Below, piece by piece: positions 1 to 8,945 of a DNA stretch of 64,000 nt. The stretch covers positions 1 to 64,000 of the forward strand of contig NZ_CAKAPD010000005.1 in NCBI RefSeq assembly GCF_916715725.1, in the 5' to 3' direction. Each line of letters starts with the position of its first letter. Within the stretch, counting starts at the first letter, position 1. Source of the stretch: an uncultured Rothia sp. GTDB lineage: Bacteria; Actinomycetota; Actinomycetes; Actinomycetales; Micrococcaceae. The notes below the pieces were generated by a model that saw nothing but the letters and a program-made list of their open reading frames with translations, ran no database searches and was not told where the DNA came from. The translations under genes were made by a program, and so were the position numbers.

Positions 1-1
1 C

Positions 2-2908
2 CTGCGTAGCGCCCAGAAGATTATTGATGCGCCCCTGCCCGCCGCCGCTGCGGACAGTGCTGCACCTGAGAGTGAAGAGGCTCAGCCTTCCACCATCGAT
101 GTTGAGGACCTGTCGGTGAGCTACCCGGCACGTCCTGCCGTGCTGACTAACCTGTCCCTGAACTTGGATCGTCGCGTTACTACCGCCCAGGGTGAAATTG
201 CCCAGGGTGAGCGCGGCGCGGTGATCGGCGTGATGGGTGAGTCCGGCTGCGGTAAGTCCACCCTGCTGAACGTGTTCTCCGGTGCCGTGCGTGAGGGTCT
301 GGTGCCCACCGGCTCGGAGGAGCCCGTGCACGTGACCGGTAGCGTGACCGGTCTGGGAACGACCCTGGTTATTCCGCAGTCGCCGGTCTTCACCGCACCC
401 ACCGTGCAGACCGAAATGGCTCTCTACGCGCTGAGCGCTACCGAGGCGGAGCGTGAGCGTGCAGCCGCTCTGCTCGGTGAAGCGATGGACTCCAAGAAGC
501 TGTCCGTCACCGATGCCGAGTCCGCGCTGCTGGTTGGCCCGCTGGCTCAGCTGGGCATGGAGAAGCTCACCGCGCTTGAGCCTGGCGCTCTCAGCGCAGG
601 TCAGGCGCGCCGCCTCGCCGTGGCGCGCACCCTGGCTCGTGCCGAGGCTATCTACCGTGCTGGCGGTGAGCAGACCGTGCTGACCGTCCTGGTGGATGAG
701 CCGACCGCGCACCTGGACGCCTACTCGGCATACCTGGTGACCCGCGCCCTGCACCGCCTGGCGGAACTGGGCGCAACCGTGCTGATTGTGACCCACGAGC
801 AGGAGCTTGCCGCTGGCTGCGACACCCTCGTTCGTGCCGTGCAGACTGCTCAGGGCTACACCTGGACCGCCGAGGCGAACACCGCCCGCGTTGCGGTTCC
901 TGCGCAAGCCCCCGCGCACCTGCTCAAGGATCGGGAAGAGTACGAGGCTGAAAGCACCGCCCCGGCGGGCGCCTCCGCAGCTGCCGAGGTTCAGGAAGCC
1001 GAGCCTGCCGGCCTGTTCGCAAGCCTGCGCACCCTGAAGGAACTAACCGGTATTGGTGTTCGCGCCGCAACCGGCCCGGTGATTATGGCTGCGATTACGT
1101 CCCTGATGGCTGCGGCACTGACCGCGCTGTCCGGCTGGCTGATTGTTCGCGCTGCCGAGGGCCCGGCAATGATGTACCTGATGGTCGCCATTGTGGGCGT
1201 GCGTTTCTTCGGTCTGGGTCGTGCCTGCGCCCGCTACGCTGAGCGTCTGATGACCCACTCGAAGGTTCTTGCCGCCGCAAATATTCTGCGTCTGCGCGCC
1301 TGGGTTGGCGCATGGCAGAGCGTGAGCAGCGTGCGTGCCCTGCTGCGTGGTGACGCGCTGCTCGAACGCCTCGTGGGCGGTATTGATGAGCTGCGTGACG
1401 GCGTGCCGCGCGTTATTATCCCGCCGGCTGCGCACCTGCTGGTCATGACCGCGGCGCTGATTACGACCGCGTGCATCCTGCCGCAGGCTCTGATTCCGGT
1501 CCTACTTGCCGTGCTGGTCAGCACTTTTGTGGCTCCGTGGATTGTGCTGCGCGCCGATGCCCGTGCGGAGGCGCTGGCTCGCCGCTCCACCGCGCAGATG
1601 CTGCGCCTGGGTACCGGCATGCTTTCGGCGGCTGAGGATCTGCGCGCTAACGGCGTGGCAACCACCGCTGAGAAGGCTAACGGCGCCCTGGACGCCGAGA
1701 ACCTGTCCGCCCTGCAGAAGGGCTCGACCGCTCAGGGCGTGGGCCGTACCCTCGTGACCCTCAGCTGGTTCGGTGCGGCTCTGGCGAGCGCAGTCATTGC
1801 GTACCCGCTGGCTGTTGACGGCACCGTGCGTGCCCCCGAAGCGGCGATTGTGGTGCTGCTGTGCACCGGCATGCTGGAAAGCTCCCTGGGCCATGTTGAG
1901 GCGGTCCGCTCCTGGCCCGCGTTCAGCCGCCTGCTCGCAACGATTGCCCCGAGCGTGCGTGACGTATCCCTGGAGGGTGTTGTTGCGACCTCGACCCTAA
2001 AGCGTTCCGTGCCGACCGAGGCTGAGGTGGACACCCACGTTCTGCCGCGTCGTGCTGAGCGTCTGCGTGCCCGCGCGGAGGCCGAGATGGAGGAGCTGCT
2101 GGAAGCTGACCGTCAGCGCGCCCACCGCTTTGACCGCCCCGAATCTGCGGCTGGCGCTCAGGCGGATTCTAAGGCTGGCGCACCGCGCCCGCCGAAGCCC
2201 GGCGAACCCACCCTGGTCAGCTGCGGCACCCCGCAGGAACTCGGCGTGAAGGTCACCGACCCCGCCCCGGCACTGAGCCTGCAGGACGCAGCCGCCCGCT
2301 GGCCCGGCATGGATCACCCGGTCTTCACCGACCTGAACATGAACGCCCGCGCCGGCTCCTGGACTGCGGTGACCGGCCCCTCCGGTTCCGGTAAGTCTAC
2401 GGTGCTTGCCACCGTTCTGGGATTCTTGCCGCTGGAATCCGGCCGCGTGCTGGCTTCCGGTGAGGTCCTGGAGGGTGAGCAGCTGCGCGGCTACGCGGCG
2501 TGGTGCCCGCAGGCGGCTCACATTTTCGAGTCGACCCTTGAGGGTAACCTGATGCTGGCTCGTGACCGTTCGGATCGCCCGAGCGAGGAAGAGCTGATTG
2601 AGGTGCTGCGCCGTGTGGGTCTGGGCGAGTGGTTTGACGCTCTGCCTCAGGGCCTGCGCACCCCGGTGGGTGCTGGCGGTTCCTTCTTGTCGGGCGGTCA
2701 GCGTCAGCGTCTGGCGGTGGCTCGTGCCCTGCTGGTGAACTCGCCGGTGCTGCTGCTGGATGAGCCGACCGCGCACCTGGACGCTGAGTCTGCTCGCGCG
2801 CTGATGGCTGACTTGGATGCGGCGACCCGCTCCAGCTCCGTGGCTACGGTTCTGGTGTCGCACCGTCCTGAGGATATTGCCCGCTGCGACGAGGTGGTTC
2901 GCCTCTAA
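2..2908 (+). CDS. cydDC: CydDC-type ABC exporter, both halves fused; 5' end outside window
   Basis: The reading frame is open from base 2, so the gene starts before the window. What remains is the end of the first half (CydD-like), then a whole second half (CydC-like). NBD1 has Walker A GESGCGKST (about 235-262), a signature LSAGQARR (about 590) and Walker B VLVDEPTAHLD (about 690-720). A six-helix membrane domain follows (about 1010-1900). NBD2 has GPSGSGKST (about 2375), LSGGQRQR (about 2690) and LLLDEPTAHLD (about 2755). CydDC exports cysteine and glutathione to the cell exterior and is needed for cytochrome bd assembly. Fused CydDC proteins are common in actinobacteria, and cydA/cydB are probably upstream. 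A linker of about 100 residues rich in Arg, Glu and Ala precedes NBD2. Assignment to CydDC rather than another heterodimeric exporter rests on the fusion layout. Confidence 0.82.
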   Translation: MRSAQKIIDAPLPAAAADSAAPESEEAQPSTIDVEDLSVSYPARPAVLTNLSLNLDRRVTTAQGEIAQGERGAVIGVMGESGCGKSTLLNVFSGAVREGLVPTGSEEPVHVTGSVTGLGTTLVIPQSPVFTAPTVQTEMALYALSATEAERERAAALLGEAMDSKKLSVTDAESALLVGPLAQLGMEKLTALEPGALSAGQARRLAVARTLARAEAIYRAGGEQTVLTVLVDEPTAHLDAYSAYLVTRALHRLAELGATVLIVTHEQELAAGCDTLVRAVQTAQGYTWTAEANTARVAVPAQAPAHLLKDREEYEAESTAPAGASAAAEVQEAEPAGLFASLRTLKELTGIGVRAATGPVIMAAITSLMAAALTALSGWLIVRAAEGPAMMYLMVAIVGVRFFGLGRACARYAERLMTHSKVLAAANILRLRAWVGAWQSVSSVRALLRGDALLERLVGGIDELRDGVPRVIIPPAAHLLVMTAALITTACILPQALIPVLLAVLVSTFVAPWIVLRADARAEALARRSTAQMLRLGTGMLSAAEDLRANGVATTAEKANGALDAENLSALQKGSTAQGVGRTLVTLSWFGAALASAVIAYPLAVDGTVRAPEAAIVVLLCTGMLESSLGHVEAVRSWPAFSRLLATIAPSVRDVSLEGVVATSTLKRSVPTEAEVDTHVLPRRAERLRARAEAEMEELLEADRQRAHRFDRPESAAGAQADSKAGAPRPPKPGEPTLVSCGTPQELGVKVTDPAPALSLQDAAARWPGMDHPVFTDLNMNARAGSWTAVTGPSGSGKSTVLATVLGFLPLESGRVLASGEVLEGEQLRGYAAWCPQAAHIFESTLEGNLMLARDRSDRPSEEELIEVLRRVGLGEWFDALPQGLRTPVGAGGSFLSGGQRQRLAVARALLVNSPVLLLDEPTAHLDAESARALMADLDAATRSSSVATVLVSHRPEDIARCDEVVRL

Positions 2909-2961
2909 ACGCAGCTGAGCGTAGCCACTACGGGCGAGATTGAACGCAAGAAACTGCGAGG

Positions 2962-3001
2962 AATGCCCCGGTACTTCGTGAAAGTACCGGGGCATTTCTT
3001 T
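2962..3001 (+). terminator. Rho-independent terminator of cydDC
   Basis: A perfect 15-bp stem (2962-2976 pairs with 2982-2996) with a short loop, followed by a T-rich tail. It lies 54 bp after the cydDC stop and also faces the 3' end of the convergent TSUP gene, so it may serve both strands. Confidence 0.8.
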
Positions 3002-3071
3002 GTGCTCAGATAGTTCTGAGTGTTTATATCTCCGCGCGGATAGGTTCAGGTGTGGGTGGGGGAGGAGAGAG

Positions 3072-3857
3072 CTAGACCCAGCCGAGTATCTGAGCGCTCA
3101 ACCGCAGCAGCATGAGGGTCATAACGATAACGAGCACGCGGCGAATGAACCGCTCGCCCAGGTGAATTGCGGTGCGGGCACCAACCCAGCTTCCCGTCAT
3201 GTTGGCGCATCCCATGGCGATTCCGAGGAGCCAGTGAATCGAGCCCAGCGGAATGAAGTAGAGGAGTGCGCCGAGGTTGGTGGCGGTGTTGAGAACCTTG
3301 GCGGCTGCGGTTGCGTGGAGCATATCGTAGCCCATGGCTACCTGCAGGGCGACGAGCATCATCGCGCCGGTGCCAGCCCCGAGGATGCCGTCATAGCCGC
3401 CCAGAATCAGACCCAGCACAAAGCCGCGTACTAGGAACGACGAGGTTGTGAGCGCGCGAGGCTGCCCGCGAGGTATGCGCGGTTGTAGCACAGAGAAGAC
3501 GAGGATAGCGGCTAGAACCACCACAATGGCGGGGCGGAAAATATGTGCCGGCAGGATCGTGGCGCAGTACGCGCTGGCGGCTGAGGCGCAGAACGCCACG
3601 AACGCTACGGGGAGCAGGATTTTCCACGGGATTTTGAGCGAGCGAATATAGGTTGAGGCGCTCGTCAAAGTGCCCATGGCGCTGGCAACTTTATTGGTGC
3701 TCAGGGCGGCGACGGGTGAGAATCCGGGCGCCATGAGCAGGGCGGGGAGCTGGATCATGCCGCCTCCGCCCACGACAGAGTCGATGCATCCCGCGCAGAA
3801 GGCAGCGAGCAGGAGCACGATAAATAACTCTGGTGTGACGGACAGTAAATCAAGCAC
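3072..3857 (-). CDS. TSUP (TauE/SafE) family membrane exporter
   Basis: 261 residues, almost all hydrophobic helices. The N-terminal helix carries the family motif GCIDSVVGGGGMIQLPALL, and the second half repeats a related glycine-rich motif (LGGYDGILGAGTGAMM), as expected for the duplicated TSUP fold. Members export or take up sulfite, organosulfonates or other small anions across the cytoplasmic membrane; the substrate cannot be read from the sequence. It is transcribed towards cydDC and is separated from parC by that gene's terminator, so it is probably monocistronic. Confidence 0.85.
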   Translation of the reverse strand: MLDLLSVTPELFIVLLLAAFCAGCIDSVVGGGGMIQLPALLMAPGFSPVAALSTNKVASAMGTLTSASTYIRSLKIPWKILLPVAFVAFCASAASAYCATILPAHIFRPAIVVVLAAILVFSVLQPRIPRGQPRALTTSSFLVRGFVLGLILGGYDGILGAGTGAMMLVALQVAMGYDMLHATAAAKVLNTATNLGALLYFIPLGSIHWLLGIAMGCANMTGSWVGARTAIHLGERFIRRVLVIVMTLMLLRLSAQILGWV

Positions 3858-3922
3858 GACAAATCCTCTAAGAATAATGCGTCAATAAATGTGTGCTGTG
3901 TTACTTAAGGTACACCACATAA

Positions 3923-3967
3923 AAGCCGGGGGCGAAGACACACACAACGTGTCTTCACCCCCGGCTT
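3923..3967 (-). terminator. Terminator downstream of parC
   Basis: Two 19-nt arms (3923-3941 and 3949-3967) pair with one mismatch to form a GC-rich hairpin 40 bp beyond the parC stop. On the minus strand it is followed by TTTTATG. Confidence 0.75.
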
Positions 3968-4006
3968 CGTTAGCAACCTAAGGTCGAAAGGCCGTGAACG
4001 GCGCGC

Positions 4007-6532
4007 CTAGAAGAGCTTTTCACCCTCCGGGCTAACCGCCAGCGCAGCAGAAACAGCCGCATAGTTCGGGCCCACAATGCCGATGCTCTGAGTGAGCATC
4101 ACACCGGAACCGTCACGGGCACCGTGCTCGGTCGGCAGGGAACGAGCCACACCGCCGGAGGACGCCGCCTTCGCCGGGCCCACACCCACCCACGCCAGAG
4201 CCAGCTGGCTCTCACCGGTGAGGAAACGGTGCGCACGCACACCGCCGGTCGCGCGGCCCTTCTGCGGGTACTCGCTCAGGGCGGTGACCTTGGCGCTCGC
4301 CAGGCCGTCCTTGCCGTTGGTGATGGTCACGACCTCCGCCGCGTCGCCAGGCGCGGTCACACCCAGGGCGATGAGGCGGTCGCCATCAGCAAGCTTGATG
4401 CCTGCGATACCGCCGCCGGTGCGTCCCTGCGGGCGGACCTTCGCCGCGTCGAAGGTCAGCAGCTTCGCGTCGCGGGTGACGAAGGTGAGTACCGCATCGT
4501 CGGTGGGGCAGGGGGCGGCGGCTACGATTTCGTCGCCGTCCTTGAGCTTCATGATGTCCCACTCGGTCTGGTTCAGCGGGTAATCCGGGTTCAGGCGCTT
4601 GATCACGCCGCCCGCGGTTGCCAGCGCCAGCACCGTGTTCAGCGGTACGAGGGCGACCAGCTTCTCGCCCTTGGCGAGCTGAACCAGCTCAGATGCCTTC
4701 ACCGCCGACGCCATGGAGGGGGTGCCGCCGTTCTCGTCCAGCACCGCAATGTCCATGACGGACAGGCGCACCATGCGTCCTGCGGAGGTCACGGCACCGA
4801 TTTCGCCGCGCGCGGTGGTCGGCACAATCGAAGTGAAAACGTCGTGCTTGAAACGCTTGCCGGGATCCACGAGCGCCTCGCGGATGGGCTTGCCGGGGGT
4901 GCGTCCCATCATGCCGGAGGCCGAAAGCAGCACCCAGCAGGGATCGTCCGCGATTTCGAGGGCGAGGCCCAGGCTCTTCTTCGCCTTGGACTGCGCGGTA
5001 ACTGCCTCAATGGCGACCTGCATCTCGTCCTTGGTTTTGAGCTGGGTTCGGCGGTCGGTGCCGTAGCGTTCGGCGACCTCGGCGAGCTCCTCGGAGACCA
5101 GTTCGCGCAGCGCCGCATCGGAGCCGAGGATACGCTGCAGTTCTGCGATTTCCTGCTGCAGGGTGTCGCGTTCTGCTTCCAACTCCAGGCGGGAGTACTT
5201 GGTGAGCTGGCGCAGGCGCAGCTCCAGAATGTGGTTCGCCTGGGTGTCGGTCAGATCGAAGACAACCTTCAGCTTTTCGCGTGCCTGAGCGGTCTCATCA
5301 GACTCACGAATAATCTGGATGACCTCGTCAATGTCGAGAATCGCCACGAGCAGGCCCTCCACCAGGTGCAGGCGGTCGGTGCGCTTGCCCAGGCGGAATT
5401 CGGTGCGGCGGCGGACCACGTTCAGGCGGTGGTCAATGTACACGCGCATCAGGTCGAGCAGGCCGAGGGTCTGCGGCTGACCGTCCACGAGCGCCACGTT
5501 GTTAATGCCGAAGGAATCCTCAAGCGGAGTGTGCTTGTAGAGGGCGGCGAGCACCGCCTCCGGGTTGAAGCCGTTCTTGATTTCGATGACGAGGCGCAGA
5601 CCGTTGGTGCGGTCGGTCAGGTCGACCACGTCGGAGATGCCGGTGAGCTTCTTGGAGTTGACGCCGTCCTTGATCTTTTCGATGACCTTTTCGGGGCCGA
5701 CCATGTACGGCAGTTCGGTGACGACAATGCCCTGCTTGCGGGGGCTGACCTGCTCGATGGAGACCTTCGCGCGGGTCTTGAAGGTGCCGCGGCCGGTTTC
5801 GTAAGCGTCACGGATACCTCCCAGACCCACGATGGTGCCGCCGGTAGGCAGGTCGGGGCCGGGGATGAACTTCATGATGTCTTTGAGGCTCGCCTCGGGG
5901 TGGGCGATGAGGTGGCGGGTACCGGCGATGACCTCGCGCAGGTTGTGCGGCGCCATGTTGGTTGCCATGCCGACCGCGATGCCGGTGGTGCCGTTGACGA
6001 GCAGGTTCGGGAACGCTGCGGGCAGCACGGAGGGCTGCATGAACTGGTTGTCGTAGTTCGGTACGAAGTCAACCACGTCTTCTTCGAGATCCGCGGTGAG
6101 TGCCTGCGCGGCGGGCGCCATGCGTGCTTCGGTGTATCGGGCGGCTGCCGGGCCGTCGTCGAGGGAGCCGAAGTTACCGTGACCGTCAACGAGGGGTAGG
6201 CGCAGCGCGAAGGGCTGGGCGAGGCGCACCATCGCGTCGTAGATGGCGGCGTCGCCGTGCGGGTGGAGCTTACCCATGACCTCGCCGGTCACGCGGGCGC
6301 TCTTGACGTGGCCCTTGTCGGGGCGCAGACCCATCTGCTGCATCATGTAGAGGATGCGGCGCTGCACGGGCTTGAGGCCGTCGCGGGCGTCGGGGAGGGC
6401 GCGCGAATAAATCACCGAGTAGGAGTATTCCAGGAAGCTGGTTTCCATCTCGGCGGATACGTCGATGTCGACGATATTCTCTACCACATCCACCGGGTAG
6501 TCGCTGACGGCGGATTTGGATCGGCGAGCCAT
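4007..6532 (-). CDS. parC: DNA topoisomerase IV subunit A (ParC / GyrA family)
   Basis: 841 residues. The N-terminal breakage-reunion domain carries the DNA-linking tyrosine at about residue 133 (context AARYTEARM), and the QRRILYMM and KLHPHGDAAIYDAM segments typical of the family. The C-terminal half is a beta-pinwheel. The canonical GyrA box (QRRGGKG) is absent, only a degenerate KGRATGG motif is seen, and there is no gyrB or oriC context, so ParC is preferred. With ParE it decatenates daughter chromosomes. parE is not in the window. No ribosome binding site stands out immediately before the ATG at 6532, but the N-terminus agrees with actinobacterial relatives. Confidence 0.88.
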   Translation of the reverse strand: MARRSKSAVSDYPVDVVENIVDIDVSAEMETSFLEYSYSVIYSRALPDARDGLKPVQRRILYMMQQMGLRPDKGHVKSARVTGEVMGKLHPHGDAAIYDAMVRLAQPFALRLPLVDGHGNFGSLDDGPAAARYTEARMAPAAQALTADLEEDVVDFVPNYDNQFMQPSVLPAAFPNLLVNGTTGIAVGMATNMAPHNLREVIAGTRHLIAHPEASLKDIMKFIPGPDLPTGGTIVGLGGIRDAYETGRGTFKTRAKVSIEQVSPRKQGIVVTELPYMVGPEKVIEKIKDGVNSKKLTGISDVVDLTDRTNGLRLVIEIKNGFNPEAVLAALYKHTPLEDSFGINNVALVDGQPQTLGLLDLMRVYIDHRLNVVRRRTEFRLGKRTDRLHLVEGLLVAILDIDEVIQIIRESDETAQAREKLKVVFDLTDTQANHILELRLRQLTKYSRLELEAERDTLQQEIAELQRILGSDAALRELVSEELAEVAERYGTDRRTQLKTKDEMQVAIEAVTAQSKAKKSLGLALEIADDPCWVLLSASGMMGRTPGKPIREALVDPGKRFKHDVFTSIVPTTARGEIGAVTSAGRMVRLSVMDIAVLDENGGTPSMASAVKASELVQLAKGEKLVALVPLNTVLALATAGGVIKRLNPDYPLNQTEWDIMKLKDGDEIVAAAPCPTDDAVLTFVTRDAKLLTFDAAKVRPQGRTGGGIAGIKLADGDRLIALGVTAPGDAAEVVTITNGKDGLASAKVTALSEYPQKGRATGGVRAHRFLTGESQLALAWVGVGPAKAASSGGVARSLPTEHGARDGSGVMLTQSIGIVGPNYAAVSAALAVSPEGEKLF

Positions 6533-6818
6533 ATATCTCCTCGTGTCGGTGTGTTTTCGCTCCTCTTATTTTAGCGGGTGGTAGCGGATGAGACGGGCTG
6601 GCTGGTCGGCGTCATCTGTGGGGTGCGCCAAGACGGTTGCGGGGCAGTAACCGAAGCGCACCGGGGGAGCGCACACCGTCATATGAGCCTGTATTAGCGT
6701 GGTCAAGTAGCACAGCCCGGCTGGAACCCTCTAAGGTAGAGGGGAGTAATACCTAACCGCCTTCATCGTGTGCGCCGACCGACGTCGCCTCATGAGGGCA
6801 CCGCACGAAAGAGGTACG
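6533..6818. promoter_or_regulatory. Divergent promoter region between parC and the DUF5998 gene
   Basis: 286 bp without a gene. It must contain the promoters of two divergent genes. I see no strong consensus promoter, repeat or RNA structure in it. Confidence 0.4.
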
Positions 6819-7412
6819 ATGTACGCCACCACCCCCGAACGCGAGCAACTGGTCGCAGACATTAAGCATGCCGGTTTCTACCCCGACCTCGTGCTGGAAG
6901 TGGTGGATGACGCGCTGGCGGGCATGAACCCGGACGCGCACTTCGTACAGCATGAAACCCACTTCTCACGCGATGATTTTCACCGCCACATCACCGTGAT
7001 GGTGCTCTGCGGTGAGCACGTCATCTTTGCGCACCTGGACGACCAGCACCTTGAAGGTGACGCGCAGGGTACCGTGGCGCACGTGAGCGTGGAGTCGGTG
7101 CACCTGAGCGCCCTGAACGCGGTCACCATCAGCTACGGTTTCAGCCAGCCGCAGGCGTACAACGCCGGTAGCACCGCCCCGACTGAGATTTCCTTCCAGA
7201 TTGCCTGGACCGGTTCGTTGCACATGGAGCTGGCTCCTGCCGGCTGCCAGGATCCGCAGTGCAACGCCGACCACGGCTTCACCGGCGATGCGCGCCGCGA
7301 GGACATTGCGGTGCGTGTTTCTGCGACCGCTGACGGCCCGGAGTCGGTTCAGCGTGCGCAGCATTTTGCCCGTGCTCTGCACCGTGCCCGCATGTACGCA
7401 ACCCGCCGATAA
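6819..7412 (+). CDS. DUF5998 family protein
   Basis: 197 residues, start taken at ATG 6819 because GAAAGAGG lies just upstream; an in-frame ATG at 6768 has no such site. Soluble, with no signal peptide or membrane helix. It resembles the actinobacterial DUF5998 proteins that are usually encoded next to a phosphodiesterase/alkaline-phosphatase gene and close to sepH, as here. Function unknown. The last two codons lie inside a 13-bp tandem repeat (7407-7445), so the C-terminus could vary between strains. Confidence 0.7.
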   Translation: MYATTPEREQLVADIKHAGFYPDLVLEVVDDALAGMNPDAHFVQHETHFSRDDFHRHITVMVLCGEHVIFAHLDDQHLEGDAQGTVAHVSVESVHLSALNAVTISYGFSQPQAYNAGSTAPTEISFQIAWTGSLHMELAPAGCQDPQCNADHGFTGDARREDIAVRVSATADGPESVQRAQHFARALHRARMYATRR

Positions 7413-7445
7413 GCACCACCGATAAGCACCACCGATAAGCACCGG
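7407..7445. repeat. Three tandem 13-bp units over a stop codon
   Basis: Three copies of CGATAAGCACCAC, the last with GG at its end. The first copy contains the TAA stop of the upstream gene. Confidence 0.85.
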
Positions 7446-7524
7446 TGGTAGCGCTCGCCGCACAATAACAGCCCGCGCGGTGCCCCGTACTTTCACACAC
7501 CCGCCACACCCCTGAGAGGACCTT

Positions 7525-8790
7525 ATGACGGTACAGACCACCCTGCACGATGTTCTGGGCGCGCCGTTGCCTCCCGCGCCCGCCTACGGTAGCAATAGCA
7601 TCGCCGATGTGCTGGAGTCCGCCTCCTCTCTGGTGGCTCAGCGAAGCCTGGCGCGCCCCGCGCACGCCCTGGATTCCGACCCGGCGTTCAACTCTGCAGC
7701 CGACCCGCTGAACCTTGCCGGTCGCCTCGCGGAGCATGACGTTGACCCGGCTTCGTTCCGTCACGCCTGCGTGGTGATGGTGGATGGCCTGGGCGAGCAG
7801 CTTATCAATAGCTACGGCGGCTACGCGCCCGCCCTGCGTAAGACCCTGAACCTGGGCCCGCTGGACGCCGCGTTCCCCACTACGACCGCCGCCTCCCTCA
7901 CCTCGTTGGGTACCGGTACGGCACCCGGCGCGCACGGCATTGCGGGCTACGAGGTGCGCAACCCAGCTGGTAACGGGGGAGCGGGCTCGGTCATGAACCA
8001 CCTCTCCGGCTGGGATCAGTCGGTGGACCCGCACGCCTGGCAGCCGCTGCCGACCGTGCTGGAACGCCACCATACGAACCGCCGCGTGCTGACCATTTCG
8101 CTGGGTAAGTACCGCGGCACGGGTCTGACCGAGGCGGCGCTGCGCGGCGGCGACTTTGTGGATGCCGTCGGCTATAACGCCCGCGTCACCTACGCCCTGG
8201 AGGCGCTCTCCAGCCGCACCCCGACCACCGTGTACCTGTACTGGGGCGAGATTGATGCGGCGGGCCACCGCTACGGCGTGGGCAGCGACGAGTGGCTGCA
8301 GCAGCTGGAGGAGCTGAACTCGGCTCTGAAGCGTCTGGCGGAGCGCGCCCCGGCGTGGGCGGCACTCTTCGTGACCGCCGATCACGGCATGGTAAACGTG
8401 CCCGAGCACCAGCGCATCGACTACTCGGGCGTTGAGGAGCTGACCCGCAACATCGCAATGACTGCGGGTGAACCGCGCGCCGTACACCTGTACCTGGAAG
8501 ACACTTCGGAGGCGGCACGTACCGCCACCGCTCAGCGTTGGGCGCAGTATTGGGGCGAGCGCGCCTGGGTGATTGACTCGCGCGAACTGATGCGCGCCGG
8601 CTACTTCGGCCCGGTCATCATGGATGCGGCACGCGCCCGCATTGGCGACCTGATGGTGTGCGCTCGCGACGACTGGGCGCTGTACGATATGCGCCACTAC
8701 CAGGAGCGTGCCCTGCACATGGTGGGTCAGCACGGTTCGCTCACGGACGCTGAGCGTCTGGTGCCCTTGCGCATGCTCAAGACTTTCTAA
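7525..8790 (+). CDS. Alkaline phosphatase superfamily type I phosphodiesterase / nucleotide pyrophosphatase
   Basis: 421 residues. Metal-binding landmarks of the family are visible: VVMVDGLGEQL (first Asp), FPTTTAASLTSLGTG with the nucleophilic Thr, GAHGIAGYEV, YLYWGEIDAAGHRYG, and FVTADHGMVNV with the Asp-His pair near residue 290. No signal peptide, so probably cytosolic. Such proteins hydrolyse phosphodiester or pyrophosphate bonds; the substrate is unknown. ATG 7525 follows GAGAGGA. It is followed by a strong terminator. Confidence 0.85.
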   Translation: MTVQTTLHDVLGAPLPPAPAYGSNSIADVLESASSLVAQRSLARPAHALDSDPAFNSAADPLNLAGRLAEHDVDPASFRHACVVMVDGLGEQLINSYGGYAPALRKTLNLGPLDAAFPTTTAASLTSLGTGTAPGAHGIAGYEVRNPAGNGGAGSVMNHLSGWDQSVDPHAWQPLPTVLERHHTNRRVLTISLGKYRGTGLTEAALRGGDFVDAVGYNARVTYALEALSSRTPTTVYLYWGEIDAAGHRYGVGSDEWLQQLEELNSALKRLAERAPAWAALFVTADHGMVNVPEHQRIDYSGVEELTRNIAMTAGEPRAVHLYLEDTSEAARTATAQRWAQYWGERAWVIDSRELMRAGYFGPVIMDAARARIGDLMVCARDDWALYDMRHYQERALHMVGQHGSLTDAERLVPLRMLKTF

Positions 8791-8823
8791 AGTACTAGTC
8801 TTCTAAAACATCAGAGGGCATAG

Positions 8824-8861
8824 AAAACCGCTGGTTATTCGGGTGAATAACCAGCGGTTTT
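8824..8861 (+). terminator. Bidirectional terminator
   Basis: Perfect 17-bp stem (8824-8840 with 8845-8861), GGGT loop, A-run before and T-run after. Placed between the convergent phosphodiesterase and sepH genes. Confidence 0.9.
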
Positions 8862-8945
8862 CGTATGTCTAGATGCCCTTGCCTAAAGCCCCTGCCTAGA
8901 AGCTACTGCCTAGATGCCCCTATCGGGCGGCGCGAGGGCGCTCGC

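Noticed and set aside
4124..6199. 691-codon open frame antisense to parC
   Set aside because: Mirror frame of a GC-rich gene; composition (Gly, His, Val, Asp-rich) is typical of antisense frames and no domain is recognisable.
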